Assembly: GCA_021784595.1 (NCBI GenBank)
Contig: JAJYHT010000053.1
Location: 45,531-109,530, forward strand
Reading direction: 5' to 3'
DNA length: 64,000 nucleotides
From: Bacillota bacterium
GTDB taxonomy: Bacteria; Bacillota; Sulfobacillia; Sulfobacillales; Sulfobacillaceae
Positions 54,636 to 63,481 of this stretch are shown in pieces (within the stretch, counting starts at the first letter, position 1; each line of letters opens with the position of its first letter). Under the pieces are notes generated by a model. The model did not search any database. It was not told the origin of the DNA and was given only the letters and a program-made list of their open reading frames with translations. The position numbers and the translations under genes are program-made.

Positions 54636-55643
54636 ATGGCTAACGATGCTATTTTTGACATAGTTGCGAATGACAACGGGAGTTATCGCCTTCGGCTTGC
54701 GCCGCAAGATGTGACGGGTCACGGTGGTGCAGAAGCACCAGCCCTAATATTTTTTCCGAAACTATTTTTAGAATCACGAGATGGGCATACAAAAACCCAA
54801 TTGTTCGGTTCTGATATTCAAGCTTTAGGCGTTTCAATATATAAACCAAATGATTTTTATCCCATGCTGACTTCTGGGTTGCAATATTTCACTTGCGATG
54901 GTCACGATCGGTTCTGCATGCTCCCGGTTCCCTTAATCCTTATCGACTTTATCCGACAAGCCACACAAATAACAATATCTTTTGATGCTTGGCTGTCACC
55001 GAATCTGGCCGTGAATGGCAAACATATCATTAGAACAGACAGAAGAGCGATTCTTATGGATCAATCCCATTGGTATACCAATGTACTTCCACAACTTGGC
55101 TACCCAGAAACCAGGTTGGTGCCTCTTGCTTTTAGTCTGCCATCTCCTATTCCACACAACAATCCAGAGGCTAACAAAGCATGGGAAAAAACCGTCAAAC
55201 AACTCAGCGACTGTATTGATGTTTTTCGATCATGGCACTTTGAACCCAAAGACCTAGTAAAAAATTTACGTCCAGTCGCGGAGCACACGCTGTCTACATG
55301 GTTGAAACTATGGGATCTCCAGGTGCCGTCTAATGGGAAAGCCGACGCAATGTTGCAAGCTTTGAACAAAGTCATCTCTCCGTCGTCTGTAGTCCAGGAC
55401 ATCAAACCGTGTAATGCGCCAAATGGGATTGTTCCGGTTTCGGCACCCCATAAGCGATTGTGTATCGCACTAACCATGTTGCATGATCTATTACAGTTGT
55501 CCAATGTGGAAAGTCACGGCTATTCTCAAGGCATTTACACAGTAGCACAGGCAGAATCGTTGCTCTATATGACAGTGGGCGTCATCCGATCACTCCCGGA
55601 GATATGGGAACAATACCCATCATCGCCTATAAACTGCCCATGA
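54636..55643 (+). CDS. Unrecognised island protein with a possible HEPN/Abi-like C-terminus
   Basis: 335 residues, AATAAGGAGGATGTC before the ATG. The first 230 residues show no known domain. The last 70 (RLCIALTMLHDLLQLSNVESHGYS then QAESLLYMTVGVIRSLPEIW) are helical with an SHG that recalls the HxG segment of Abi_C/HEPN-type domains. This is weak. It follows hsdR by 40 bases and may be an accessory to the restriction system or a separate defence gene. Confidence 0.65.
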   Translation: MANDAIFDIVANDNGSYRLRLAPQDVTGHGGAEAPALIFFPKLFLESRDGHTKTQLFGSDIQALGVSIYKPNDFYPMLTSGLQYFTCDGHDRFCMLPVPLILIDFIRQATQITISFDAWLSPNLAVNGKHIIRTDRRAILMDQSHWYTNVLPQLGYPETRLVPLAFSLPSPIPHNNPEANKAWEKTVKQLSDCIDVFRSWHFEPKDLVKNLRPVAEHTLSTWLKLWDLQVPSNGKADAMLQALNKVISPSSVVQDIKPCNAPNGIVPVSAPHKRLCIALTMLHDLLQLSNVESHGYSQGIYTVAQAESLLYMTVGVIRSLPEIWEQYPSSPINCP

Positions 55644-55736
55644 TCTATCATATAAAGCAGCAAGGAATTTTCGTTCATTTATCCTTATTCATGATGCTAT
55701 TAAGGACCGTGGTAACTCGCTTAGAGGAAAACCGTC

Positions 55737-56366
55737 ATGGAAAATAATAATCGCAGCTACAAAATTGCTGCGTTTATGTTTTCAGGTGTTTCGGTAGGAT
55801 TACTTATCATTCATATGGTTGATCATAAGGCTACGATAGATTATATAAGCGTCGCACTGTTAGTCCTTGCAGGGCTCCCATGGATATTGCCCCTGCTCCG
55901 ACATCTGGAATTACCCGGAGGAATCAAAATGGATCTCAAAGAAGGTGTCGAAGAGGTACAACAATTAGCCAAACAAGAAGGGTTTATTGATTCGGCTTCT
56001 GTTGAGTCTATAGTCCAAGGTCCAGATGACTTGGTCTACGAACAACTGCTAAAACAGGATCCCAATTTAGCACTTGCCGCTATGAGATTGAACTTAGAAC
56101 GACAACTTACATCGTTGCTTGTTGATAAAACCAACATTCAATTTGCAGGAATAGGCCGGATTCTTGAGATGTTGCGTCAACGTGGCACAATCTCCCAAAG
56201 CGAATACGTTGTCATTCAACACATCGTACCTGTGTTAAATAAAGCAGTGCACGGATCAACAATAGACCCCCATTCTGCTAGACGAATAATCAGTATTGGG
56301 TTGCAGTTAATGCACAGTCTTAAGGATGCCAACGCGACGGACAGATCACACAAGGACTTTTTTTAA
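55737..56366 (+). CDS. Membrane-anchored island protein with a DUF4145/HEPN-like helical domain
   Basis: 209 residues. Two N-terminal membrane helices (about 8-26 and 33-54) are followed by GGIKMDLKEGVEEVQQLAKQ and a helical cytoplasmic domain ending IVPVLNKAVHGSTIDPHSARRIISI. The N-x-A-V-H-G pattern resembles DUF4145-like domains. With the previous gene it makes a pair of unknowns between hsdR and the metallopeptidase. A membrane-acting effector is a speculative reading. Confidence 0.65.
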   Translation: MENNNRSYKIAAFMFSGVSVGLLIIHMVDHKATIDYISVALLVLAGLPWILPLLRHLELPGGIKMDLKEGVEEVQQLAKQEGFIDSASVESIVQGPDDLVYEQLLKQDPNLALAAMRLNLERQLTSLLVDKTNIQFAGIGRILEMLRQRGTISQSEYVVIQHIVPVLNKAVHGSTIDPHSARRIISIGLQLMHSLKDANATDRSHKDFF

Positions 56367-56367
56367 T

Positions 56368-57087
56368 CTACCACCCCAATTCTGCCCCATGATCCCGAAG
56401 CCACCGTTTCCGCACCTCAAAGTCCGGGAGAATCACCCGGATCGCATCCCAAAACGTCTGGCGGTGATGCGGATAGCGGCGATGCGTCAACTCATGGACC
56501 ATGACGTAATCGATGACAGAGAGTGGAGCTTGGATGAGCCGCCAATTTAACGCAATGAGTCCATCGTCACGGCAGAAGCCCCAACGAGATTTGTACTCTG
56601 CGATCTTGAGCCGTACCAGACTGGCTCCCACCGTCGGCGTATAGTGGTTGATGCGCTCGGGGAAAAGGGTTTCAGCCTGTTGGGTGTACCACTGGATGAG
56701 AAGTTCACGTACCAGGATCGGTTGTTGAGCTAGCGCCAGCGACGGAATGGTAACACGCAACGTTCGTCCCTCCACAATGGCGCTGGGCTCAATCGTGTTA
56801 TTCTGCTGTACTTTTAGGCGCAAAAGGTGTCCACGAAGTAAGAAGCCTTCTCCGCTGACAAATTCCTTGGAAGGGGTGATGTACGGTGTTGGCGATGCTG
56901 TCAAATGCTTTAACAGCCACCGAGCCTTGCGGTTCACAAGAGGCTCCAGTTGTTGAACATCAAACTGTGAAGGCACTAAAACAGTCACGTGTCGAGAGGC
57001 ATCAATCTGGATAGCGGGATGTTGGCGACGAGGCCGTTCTTCAATAGTATAAGGGATGGTCGTGGTTCCAATCGTAATCGTTGGCAT
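56368..57087 (-). CDS. YgjP/M48-type metallopeptidase
   Basis: 239 residues from ATG 57087 (AGGGAAGGAG eight bases upstream). IEERPRRQHPAIQID and VLVPSQFDVQQLEPLVNRKARW open the domain; the zinc motif is MVHELTHRRYPHHRQTFWDAI (HExxH, then a later histidine), with CRDDGLIALNWRL before it. This family is often found beside type I restriction genes, as here. Role in the system is unknown. Confidence 0.9.
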   Translation of the reverse strand: MPTITIGTTTIPYTIEERPRRQHPAIQIDASRHVTVLVPSQFDVQQLEPLVNRKARWLLKHLTASPTPYITPSKEFVSGEGFLLRGHLLRLKVQQNNTIEPSAIVEGRTLRVTIPSLALAQQPILVRELLIQWYTQQAETLFPERINHYTPTVGASLVRLKIAEYKSRWGFCRDDGLIALNWRLIQAPLSVIDYVMVHELTHRRYPHHRQTFWDAIRVILPDFEVRKRWLRDHGAELGW

Positions 57088-57151
57088 GCATCTCGCTCCT
57101 TCCCTTCGCATTGTAGCGGAATGGGCGCAATCGTAAAGGGTTATAGTACCG

Positions 57152-57370
57152 CTATTCGGTTATTCTGGCTAAAGTAATTAGCGAAAGATTCCCTGTCAAA
57201 TCCTCGAATAAAGGCGATAGAATTTTTTTACGAACGAATTCAATGGCAGGCTCTCTAATGGATGAGCCACACCCCTTAAGAACTAAACCGGAAAAGACAA
57301 AAACGATTGATGAAAGTGTGACATGAAATTCTTGTTGTACTAGGTATTTTTCATACAACAAGACACTCAT
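57152..57370 (-). CDS. Small hypothetical protein coupled to the replication gene
   Basis: 72 residues; the ATG overlaps the upstream gene's stop (ATGA). One hydrophobic stretch (TLSSIVFVFSGLVLKGCG). No domain recognised. Coupling is the main reason to accept it. Confidence 0.4.
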   Translation of the reverse strand: MSVLLYEKYLVQQEFHVTLSSIVFVFSGLVLKGCGSSIREPAIEFVRKKILSPLFEDLTGNLSLITLARITE

Positions 57371-58731
57371 GTCACACCTGATGAGCTCAGCAATCGAATA
57401 ACCTGTCGCCGACTGATTCCCACTTGTTTTGCGATGGCTGACTTATTATATCCCAAAGCATAAAGTTTCTGCACTTCCGACCGATGGGCAGAGGCTGCGG
57501 CTTCTCGTGATGGCTTACCATGCTTGGCACGTTCGTGTTTCTTTCGTTCTCGGTCCCGTCTTCGACGTTCCTCAGGACCGATGATGGTGGTCATCTGCCG
57601 TTGTTCTTCTGCCGTAATATCTAGCCGATCAATGAGTGTTTCATTGCTTAGGCGATATAGTGGGGAAAACGTGTGGCCCTTCCATTCACTTGTTACCCCG
57701 GCTCTGTGATTTTGAATTGTCTTGGTGACGGCATGTAACCGATTGGCCAGTTCTTCTTCGTCCCAATCACTCAAAGACTGCACGAGTTCTTTCATCGCCG
57801 ATACGATATCCTCCACTCCCAATTGGCTCAGGGATACACCCAGCGGAAAGAAATAACGGTCTCGCTCTCCGTGAGGGAGATGTTCGCCATATCGCATCAC
57901 AATCAAGTTTAGAATGTCCTTCACCACGGCTTGATACCGTGTCTCCACGGTATAGTTACGGAGCCAATCCGGTTTACGCCGTCGTGTTGAAGGGGTTTTC
58001 CTGTTGGGCGTATCTTGTGGGGTCCTGTGGGACTTGTGCCTGCCTAGGATGGCGTATTCGAGACTTTCGAAGTCCCAGCGAGTCTGCCAGTAATAGTTCG
58101 CGGCATGGGGAAGGGCCGCAGTCCATGAAGCGTCCCAATGCGCCGCAATCTGTTCTAAGACTGCGGGCTGATTACCCGTCTTGCTATTGGTGGCACCCAT
58201 GAGGCGGACACATCGGGCGACATCCACCGCACTGGGATCAGCACCTAGGGAACTTAGGGTCTGCCGTAGGTGTTTGATGACTTTTTGCCACCGTGGCAGC
58301 ATGGTGGGTAGAATGGGATCAATACGCCAGAGGAGCCACATCCCGTTCCCCGATGTTTGGGCAAACGTCGGCAGGGGAATCTGGGCATGGGTGAGCACCT
58401 TCACGGCTTCTTCTAGTACCACCTCTGGGTTCGCCTGTTGCCACTGGGGCTTGGTGTGATAGTCCAGATCGACCCATATCGCATTCAGTTCCCGAAGATT
58501 TTTGGATTGACGAGGCCCGTTAAAACGGTTGAGTGTGATTACCATATCAAGATGGTTCGAATACTGTGTCAAGACCTGCGGAATGGCGGAGACGGCCCGG
58601 GTCTCCCAAGCCTTCGAATTGTTGCCGTTTTCCATCATGCCAAGGGTTACGTAGCCAGAATACTCCCCGTGGAGCCATAGCGCATAATCCACGGGCTGTT
58701 GAATGTGGGACAGGGAGGGAAGATTGACCAT
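57367..58731 (-). CDS. AEP-type primase/replication protein with C-terminal HTH
   Basis: 454 residues from ATG 58731 with GGAAAGGATGG upstream. AEP primase motifs: AIWVDLDYHTKPQW (D-x-D), AQTSGNGMWLLWRID, and DPSAVDVARCVRLMGATN. A charged linker and a C-terminal helix-turn-helix (ALGYNKSAIAKQVGISRRQVIRLL) follow. It resembles RepB-like primases of plasmids and small integrative elements and likely starts element replication after excision. Confidence 0.8.
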   Translation of the reverse strand: MVNLPSLSHIQQPVDYALWLHGEYSGYVTLGMMENGNNSKAWETRAVSAIPQVLTQYSNHLDMVITLNRFNGPRQSKNLRELNAIWVDLDYHTKPQWQQANPEVVLEEAVKVLTHAQIPLPTFAQTSGNGMWLLWRIDPILPTMLPRWQKVIKHLRQTLSSLGADPSAVDVARCVRLMGATNSKTGNQPAVLEQIAAHWDASWTAALPHAANYYWQTRWDFESLEYAILGRHKSHRTPQDTPNRKTPSTRRRKPDWLRNYTVETRYQAVVKDILNLIVMRYGEHLPHGERDRYFFPLGVSLSQLGVEDIVSAMKELVQSLSDWDEEELANRLHAVTKTIQNHRAGVTSEWKGHTFSPLYRLSNETLIDRLDITAEEQRQMTTIIGPEERRRRDRERKKHERAKHGKPSREAAASAHRSEVQKLYALGYNKSAIAKQVGISRRQVIRLLSSSGVT

Positions 58732-58884
58732 GTTGACGCCATCCTTTCCTTGGAGAATTGTCGTGCTCGGGAAACAAAAAGAGCCATCGCACGGGACGGC
58801 TCTCATTTCCTGTGTTAAAGGGCGAAACTACTGGGTCTAATGATTAGGCGGTCCCTGAGTTCTCGCAAGTCCGGCTTGGAGCAG

Positions 58885-58995
58885 TTAAACAAACGCCTGA
58901 TTTTGCGAGACCCTTTGGTCTTCGGCAAATTGCTTTACGGCGGCCACGATGGGGACGGGGATTCGTAAGGTCACGTTATTAACGGCTTCGCGCAT
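58885..58995 (-). CDS. Possible truncated ribbon-helix-helix protein
   Basis: 36 residues; AAGGAGGAG precedes the ATG at 58995. MREAVNNVTLRIPVPIVAAV then KQFAEDQRVSQNQAFV has the strand and first helix of an Arc/CopG-type fold but stops in the second helix. Perhaps a regulator of the replication gene 154 bases downstream, or a decayed one. Confidence 0.45.
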   Translation of the reverse strand: MREAVNNVTLRIPVPIVAAVKQFAEDQRVSQNQAFV

Positions 58996-59160
58996 TCGAT
59001 GATCTCCTCCTTATTTCATAGAAATCGCGCCACAAGCGTGTAGAAGCCCCGATAGTGTCGATGGCCTCGCTGTATACGGACATGTGTGGGGAGGGGCTTC
59101 TCGGCCCGTTCTAGACAATCAGATTCGGGTAAACAAAAATTAGCCCCCGATTAGAAGGTC

Positions 59161-59487
59161 CTATAAACATCTCATGAGGGGCGATGACGCTTCCAGTGCG
59201 TTAACATGGCCGCACCTGAGAGTACTGATATATGCTCCTATAATATTATCCGCGAAATCAGGTAAAAAGCAGGATGATTCAAAGCGACTCACCATGAAAA
59301 TTTTAGTGGGTGGTATAAAAGATATTGTTGCCCCCACACGAACCATTATCCTATCTCCTTGGCGCTTGACCCGCAAATCCACAATTTGTCCCGACTTTTT
59401 AAAGCCCCTTAGCAGGACCATTTGACGGCCAAATGCCGCGAAGGGGGCCTCACAATTCATCGCGTGACAGCTTTCTGAGATGGTCAA
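59161..59487 (-). CDS. Hypothetical protein near attR
   Basis: 108 residues, of uncertain start. Basic, with MVLLRGFKKSGQIVDLRVKRQGDRIMVRVG as its clearest stretch, perhaps a beta-rich fold. No good ribosome site for the longest frame; a shorter start MNCEAP is possible. May be real or a chance frame. Confidence 0.35.
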   Translation of the reverse strand: MTISESCHAMNCEAPFAAFGRQMVLLRGFKKSGQIVDLRVKRQGDRIMVRVGATISFIPPTKIFMVSRFESSCFLPDFADNIIGAYISTLRCGHVNALEASSPLMRCL

Positions 59488-59657
59488 CGGCTTGAGATAA
59501 ACGTCACATTTTTGTGTGCCAAATGTGTGCCAACTCAGCCAAACCGGGCCAAATTCGGCCCATTAGGGGGTCAAAGCCAATGTCTCGAAAGTCTTAGAGC
59601 ATCACACTCTGACCCACTCTGTCTCACTTACTCCAACACATCCATCCAACGCCTTTT

Positions 59658-59706
59658 GGGACTTCTAATCCCGGCGTCGCAGGTTCGAATCCTGCCGGGG
59701 ACACCA
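59658..59706 (+). repeat. Right attachment site (attR), 49-bp tRNA-Arg 3' repeat
   Basis: Identical to 46119-46167, from GGGACTTC to the CCA. It lacks the 5' half of a tRNA, so it is not a gene. It marks the right end of a 13.5-kb insertion. Confidence 0.93.
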
Positions 59707-59722
59707 TCCTAAAACCCTTTCA

Positions 59723-59746
59723 CCGCAAGCGATTGCGGGTTTTTTA
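59723..59746 (+). terminator. Original tRNA-Arg terminator, now separated from its gene
   Basis: CCGCAA-GCGA-TTGCGG followed by six T, 16 bases after the attR CCA. It has the place of a tRNA terminator and no other gene reads into it. It would have ended the tRNA-Arg transcript before insertion. Confidence 0.8.
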
Positions 59747-59999
59747 TTTCCCAACCAAACCTAATATTTTCTTCGGCGTCACCATGAGGCGTCACCACGA
59801 GAGGTTGAAGCGGGGGAATTAAACTTTGATGCATCCGAACTGCCTGTTTTAAGGAGCCCCCCTTCAACGTAGCGGCTCTTAGTTCAAGGTGGATATCAAG
59901 AGTTAGTTTGAAGTATCATATACTGTTGCTGTGTCGAAACGTCTAAAACCGAGGGCCCCATTTAGGGGCGACAGCGAAAGCCCGTCAAGACAAATTTCT
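59747..59999. other. Intergenic DNA between the island and the insertion sequence
   Basis: Chromosomal sequence between the terminator and the ISKra4-like element. No frame with a ribosome site, no RNA gene found by eye. Confidence 0.5.
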
Positions 60000-60087
60000 A
60001 GGGGTGTACCTTATTTTTGTGAGTAAGTTAATGGCTTAAATGGTAATAATTGGTACGCAAAGGATTTTGGTCGATGCATGACGAAGT

Positions 60088-60131
60088 AACTCCTCATCAC
60101 ATCAGGTTTGCCCGACCGGTGAGGAGGAGTT
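60088..60131 (+). promoter_or_regulatory. Hairpin covering the transposase ribosome site
   Basis: AACTCCTCATCAC (60088-60100) pairs with GTGAGGAGGAGTT (60119-60131), 12 of 13 positions. The right arm contains the GGAGGAG of the transposase, eight bases before its ATG. In transcripts that read in from outside the element this would hide the ribosome site and limit transposase synthesis. Confidence 0.55.
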
Positions 60132-60137
60132 GTAGAT

Positions 60138-61571
60138 ATGATAATAGCGGACAGTCAACGCGAAGGCAAGGAAAAGCGTACGATCACCGAGTGGGTTCAA
60201 GAGGAGAGTGCGGTCGTCGTGCAGACGATTCTTCAGCGTTTGTCGCCTGCCGTACGGCAGGCGATGACGACATTAGATGCCATCGAAACCGGCACACAAA
60301 TCCTGACGCAAAGCATTGGTCGACAGATTACGGAAGCCCTCATGGTGTCCCCGGTCCCGGACGCTGTGGGCGTCTGTCGAGAATGTGGCGCTCCCTTGCG
60401 GCAGGTCGCTCTCCACCGATCTCGGCATATCACCGGCATTTTCGGCGATTACGACTGGGCTCGCCCTTATATGGTATGCCCGCAAGGGCATGGAAGCGAG
60501 GCCCCGCAGGATCGCGTATTGAAGTTGGGGCCCGGTCAAGTTTCCCCCAAACTGGCAGCCATCATCACGCGCCTCGCCATTGACGTGCCGTTTGACCAAG
60601 TTCCCGATATGCTCGAGCAGACCCTGCGATTGAAAGTCGATGGCGAAATGGTCCGTCGGGTGACCGAAAAGGTGGGATCGTGGGCAGAATCCCAGGAGCA
60701 GGCGGCCATTGAAGACGCTCAATGCGGCAACACATCGGTGCCGACGGCACCGGGTCCCAGTACGCTCTTGATGGCGTTGGATGGAGCCATGGTTCACACG
60801 AAACGATGGCGGGACGGCCATCAAGGTTGGCATGAAGGAAAAGTCGGGGTCTGTGCGCGTTTTGAACCGAAATCGCTCGGGCCATTGGCTCCCGAAGAGG
60901 AGCCCTGTCTGTCCTCTGCCGAGGTGAATTACTGCGTGGGCTTTGAGCCGCAGGCCGACTTTTTGCCGCGCTTGTATGCGCATGCGCTGCAGATGGGCTT
61001 GGACGATCCGTCCTGTCGTCATCTGGTTCTCATTGGCGACGGAGCCCACTGGATTTGGGAAGAAAGCGCGGCCCATTTACAGGTGGCCGGAAAGACCTGG
61101 GTAGAAATTCTCGATTTTTATCACGCCAGTCAACATATTTGGGCGGTGGCAAAGGCAGTCTGGCCCCAGGATGACGCCCTCCAATACGCGTGGGTGGACG
61201 ATGTGTTGCATCGGCTCCGCCATGAAGGCGGAGAGATCCTGGACGAGGTCTGGAAAGCGTTGCCGCCGTTACCGGCGGCAGCCCAAGAACAGGTGGTCAG
61301 AGAGCAAGCCTATTTTGCGTACCATCACCATCGTCTCCAGTATCCGCAGTATCGGGCCCAAGGGTTTCCCATCGGTTCGGGAATCATTGAGAGTGCCTGT
61401 AAGGTGGTGCTCAAGCAGCGGGAAAGTGGCAGCGGAATGCGATGGACGGAATCCGGTGCGCAATCCATCGCCACTCTCCGGGCCATTCATCGGTCGGGGC
61501 GTTGGCAAGAGTTCTGGAATGAGGATCCCTGGTCCCAATTGGTACCGCTGTCTCGACGCATTGCAGCGTGA
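60138..61571 (+). CDS. ISKra4-family transposase
   Basis: 477 residues. A zinc-ribbon-like start (CRECGAPLRQ ... CPQGHG), then the catalytic region: LLMALDGAMVHTKRW, VLIGDGAHWIWEE (aspartates) and GFPIGSGIIESACKVVLKQR with the catalytic glutamate, then SGMRWTESGAQSIATLRA. This is the pattern of ISKra4/UPF0236-like DDE transposases. Full length, no frameshift, so possibly active. Confidence 0.88.
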   Translation: MIIADSQREGKEKRTITEWVQEESAVVVQTILQRLSPAVRQAMTTLDAIETGTQILTQSIGRQITEALMVSPVPDAVGVCRECGAPLRQVALHRSRHITGIFGDYDWARPYMVCPQGHGSEAPQDRVLKLGPGQVSPKLAAIITRLAIDVPFDQVPDMLEQTLRLKVDGEMVRRVTEKVGSWAESQEQAAIEDAQCGNTSVPTAPGPSTLLMALDGAMVHTKRWRDGHQGWHEGKVGVCARFEPKSLGPLAPEEEPCLSSAEVNYCVGFEPQADFLPRLYAHALQMGLDDPSCRHLVLIGDGAHWIWEESAAHLQVAGKTWVEILDFYHASQHIWAVAKAVWPQDDALQYAWVDDVLHRLRHEGGEILDEVWKALPPLPAAAQEQVVREQAYFAYHHHRLQYPQYRAQGFPIGSGIIESACKVVLKQRESGSGMRWTESGAQSIATLRAIHRSGRWQEFWNEDPWSQLVPLSRRIAA

Positions 61572-61594
61572 TCACAATTTTAAGGTGGACCCCT

Positions 61595-62503
61595 TCTCGA
61601 ATGCCCACAAGTTTGCGATTCATAACACAATTATACAATAATGGGTAACCATAGGTAAAATTTTAGCAAACTGTTAAAACCCTTTGCTCCATCACCGGTC
61701 TGGGTCACCCTCAAACGGCCATAGAGGTTAGAGCGGGTTTGACAGGTGGTGCCAGCACTGCAGTGCATGACAGCAAAGGCGGGCAAAATAGAAGGGTCTT
61801 CAATATCGCACCTCGTATTGAGTTGGAACAATCATTCGATCGATACGAAGTACGCGGTATAGCTGATCGCAAATTAATGTCATCGTAGTCCTGTCGACCC
61901 CTTCACCTGAATCCCCCATGAAATCCAGGCTATCCTAACCGTACCGCGTCTGTTGGGCGTGGAATATGAGTCAGGAGGGAATTTCGTGAGATTATGGGGC
62001 GGTGGTTTGACCGCATTCTTGGGCAAGGAAGATGGCAATGTATTTATCGAAAACGGGATATGGAGTGTTATCGCGTGATCGCGTAAGGCAGCGCGACCCA
62101 GGAATGCCGTCATCTGTCAGGTGATCCATGGATCGAAATAGGCGTTATCGTCCTGTTGTGACTTCTGGTCTTGACATCTCTACAGATGATAGAGGCCATT
62201 TTTGTATGCTTTCCGTAAAAATAGAAGGGACAAACCCCGATGATTTTCTCAACCCCAATCAAAATGCAGGCTCTAGCACAGCGCAAAAGGCTCCCCATGT
62301 GCTGATTTCGGAGTCGTTCTTGGGTGATCAGTTATAAGCTTTCAATAAGTGCCTAAAGAACCCAACGAGAATGAGGGCAAAGTAGCGCATTTCAAGGATT
62401 GGCGGTTGCATCGGCATCGAAATCTCTGTATGATGACGATATGAAACTCAAGGAAATAGAGTACGGGAGCTTTAGTGCTGGTTGACGACAGGAGGTTTAG
62501 GAC
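61595..62503. other. Low-coding intergenic region
   Basis: About 0.9 kb. A frame at 62128-62337 (69 residues, MDRNRRYRPVVTSG...) has a weak AGGTG upstream and no motif. A reverse frame at 61631-61831 looks random. The end, before 62504, holds GGAGG and an AT-rich promoter-like stretch of the next gene. Nothing else supported. Confidence 0.5.
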
Positions 62504-63094
62504 ATGAACTGGAAAACTTCAGTGGCGGCCGTAGCTGTCGTAGCAATTACTTTCGTGGTTGGCCAAGGAATCCCAACTGCCAGAGCAGACACCATATCCA
62601 GAGCCTCCTACGGGGAGACGTTACATGGGCCCTCTAACACAGCCACGATTATTCCCAGCACCACCAGGACAGGATCAGGTGGGGCTCCGTCATGTCAGCA
62701 GCTCTATGAAGTTGGAAATAATGGATGGAGTACATTTAATTCTCAAGTGAGTCCCACACCAACATTTCAATGGGGTTATAATGTTACCTCATCGGGCGCC
62801 GCCCTCGTGAATGGGTACGCCGGAGGGTATGTGACGGTGTGGATCTCATCTGGAACTGTGTTCTCTGCTATCACCGACCAGACTTACAATCTTAATACGG
62901 GAGCAACTTACAGCCCACACACACAGCCTTGGAATTATCAGTTTCATGGCAGCGTATCAAAATGGCAATTTACCGGCGGCGGATCGGAGCCTGTCGCGAA
63001 CGGTGACATAGTTAATCTCTACTTTACGACCAGCGGCCTCTTTGGACAATTCGTCGATGGGCCCATTGGTTGCGTAGTGGAGCAGTCTCCGTGA
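62504..63094 (+). CDS. Secreted protein of unknown function
   Basis: 196 residues; AGGAGG nine bases before ATG. A clear signal peptide (WKTSVAAVAVVAITFVVGQG ... ARA) with cleavage near residue 29. The mature part is rich in Ser, Thr, Gly and aromatic residues, beta-rich, with two cysteines that could form a disulfide. No homology recognised. Composition fits an extracellular protein stable in acid (few lysines). Confidence 0.7.
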   Translation: MNWKTSVAAVAVVAITFVVGQGIPTARADTISRASYGETLHGPSNTATIIPSTTRTGSGGAPSCQQLYEVGNNGWSTFNSQVSPTPTFQWGYNVTSSGAALVNGYAGGYVTVWISSGTVFSAITDQTYNLNTGATYSPHTQPWNYQFHGSVSKWQFTGGGSEPVANGDIVNLYFTTSGLFGQFVDGPIGCVVEQSP

Positions 63095-63184
63095 TCTATG
63101 CTTAATCAAGGCAAGAAGTAGGACTACTCTACGCATTGTTGCCATGCGAACTCCGCTTTCTTACGATTTGTTTAAACCAAAAAT

Positions 63185-63481
63185 TTAAGTTCCAGGAGTT
63201 GGTTCCTTTAATGTCACCCAGATTTTATACAATGGCTTTTGGTCAAACTGTTCGATATCGGTATGGATTGTGATATCCGAATGGTTATATCTTGCCCATT
63301 TTGGAAGAAATTCGCTCAAAAAATCAAACACTTTTCGATCAGGTGTGGCGTAACCAACATTCGACTCCATGCTCCCAGCAAAGTCAGAGAATAACGAATC
63401 GGCCCACTCCTCAGCTTCTCTCATGGAGTCAAAGATTCGATTACCTTCGGGATAGCGCTCATTGATCCACTGGATGGACAT
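63185..63481 (-). CDS. Small acidic hypothetical protein
   Basis: 98 residues from ATG 63481, preceded by GGGAGGTGATTTA. MSIQWINERYPEGNRIFDSM then REAEEWADSLFSDFAGS, helical start and beta-rich end. No family recognised. Stands alone. Confidence 0.6.
   Translation of the reverse strand: MSIQWINERYPEGNRIFDSMREAEEWADSLFSDFAGSMESNVGYATPDRKVFDFLSEFLPKWARYNHSDITIHTDIEQFDQKPLYKIWVTLKEPTPGT

Larger units (their letters stand above)
60000..61594 (+). mobile_element. ISKra4-like insertion sequence
   Basis: The left end AGGGGTGTACCTTATTTTTG (60000 on) and the inverted right end (61594 back) match at about 18 of 23 positions (GGGGT, ACCTTA and TTGTGA blocks). They enclose one transposase gene. The length is about 1.6 kb. 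A target duplication is not obvious. It lies 250 bases beyond the island terminator and so outside the tRNA element. Confidence 0.75.

Noticed and set aside
59658..59706. A second tRNA-Arg gene
   Set aside because: Only the 3' 49 bases are present, without D-arm or 5' acceptor strand. It is the attachment repeat.
60050..60583. 177-residue frame overlapping the transposase start
   Set aside because: Out-of-frame shadow with arginine/histidine-rich random sequence; the 477-residue frame has the catalytic motifs.
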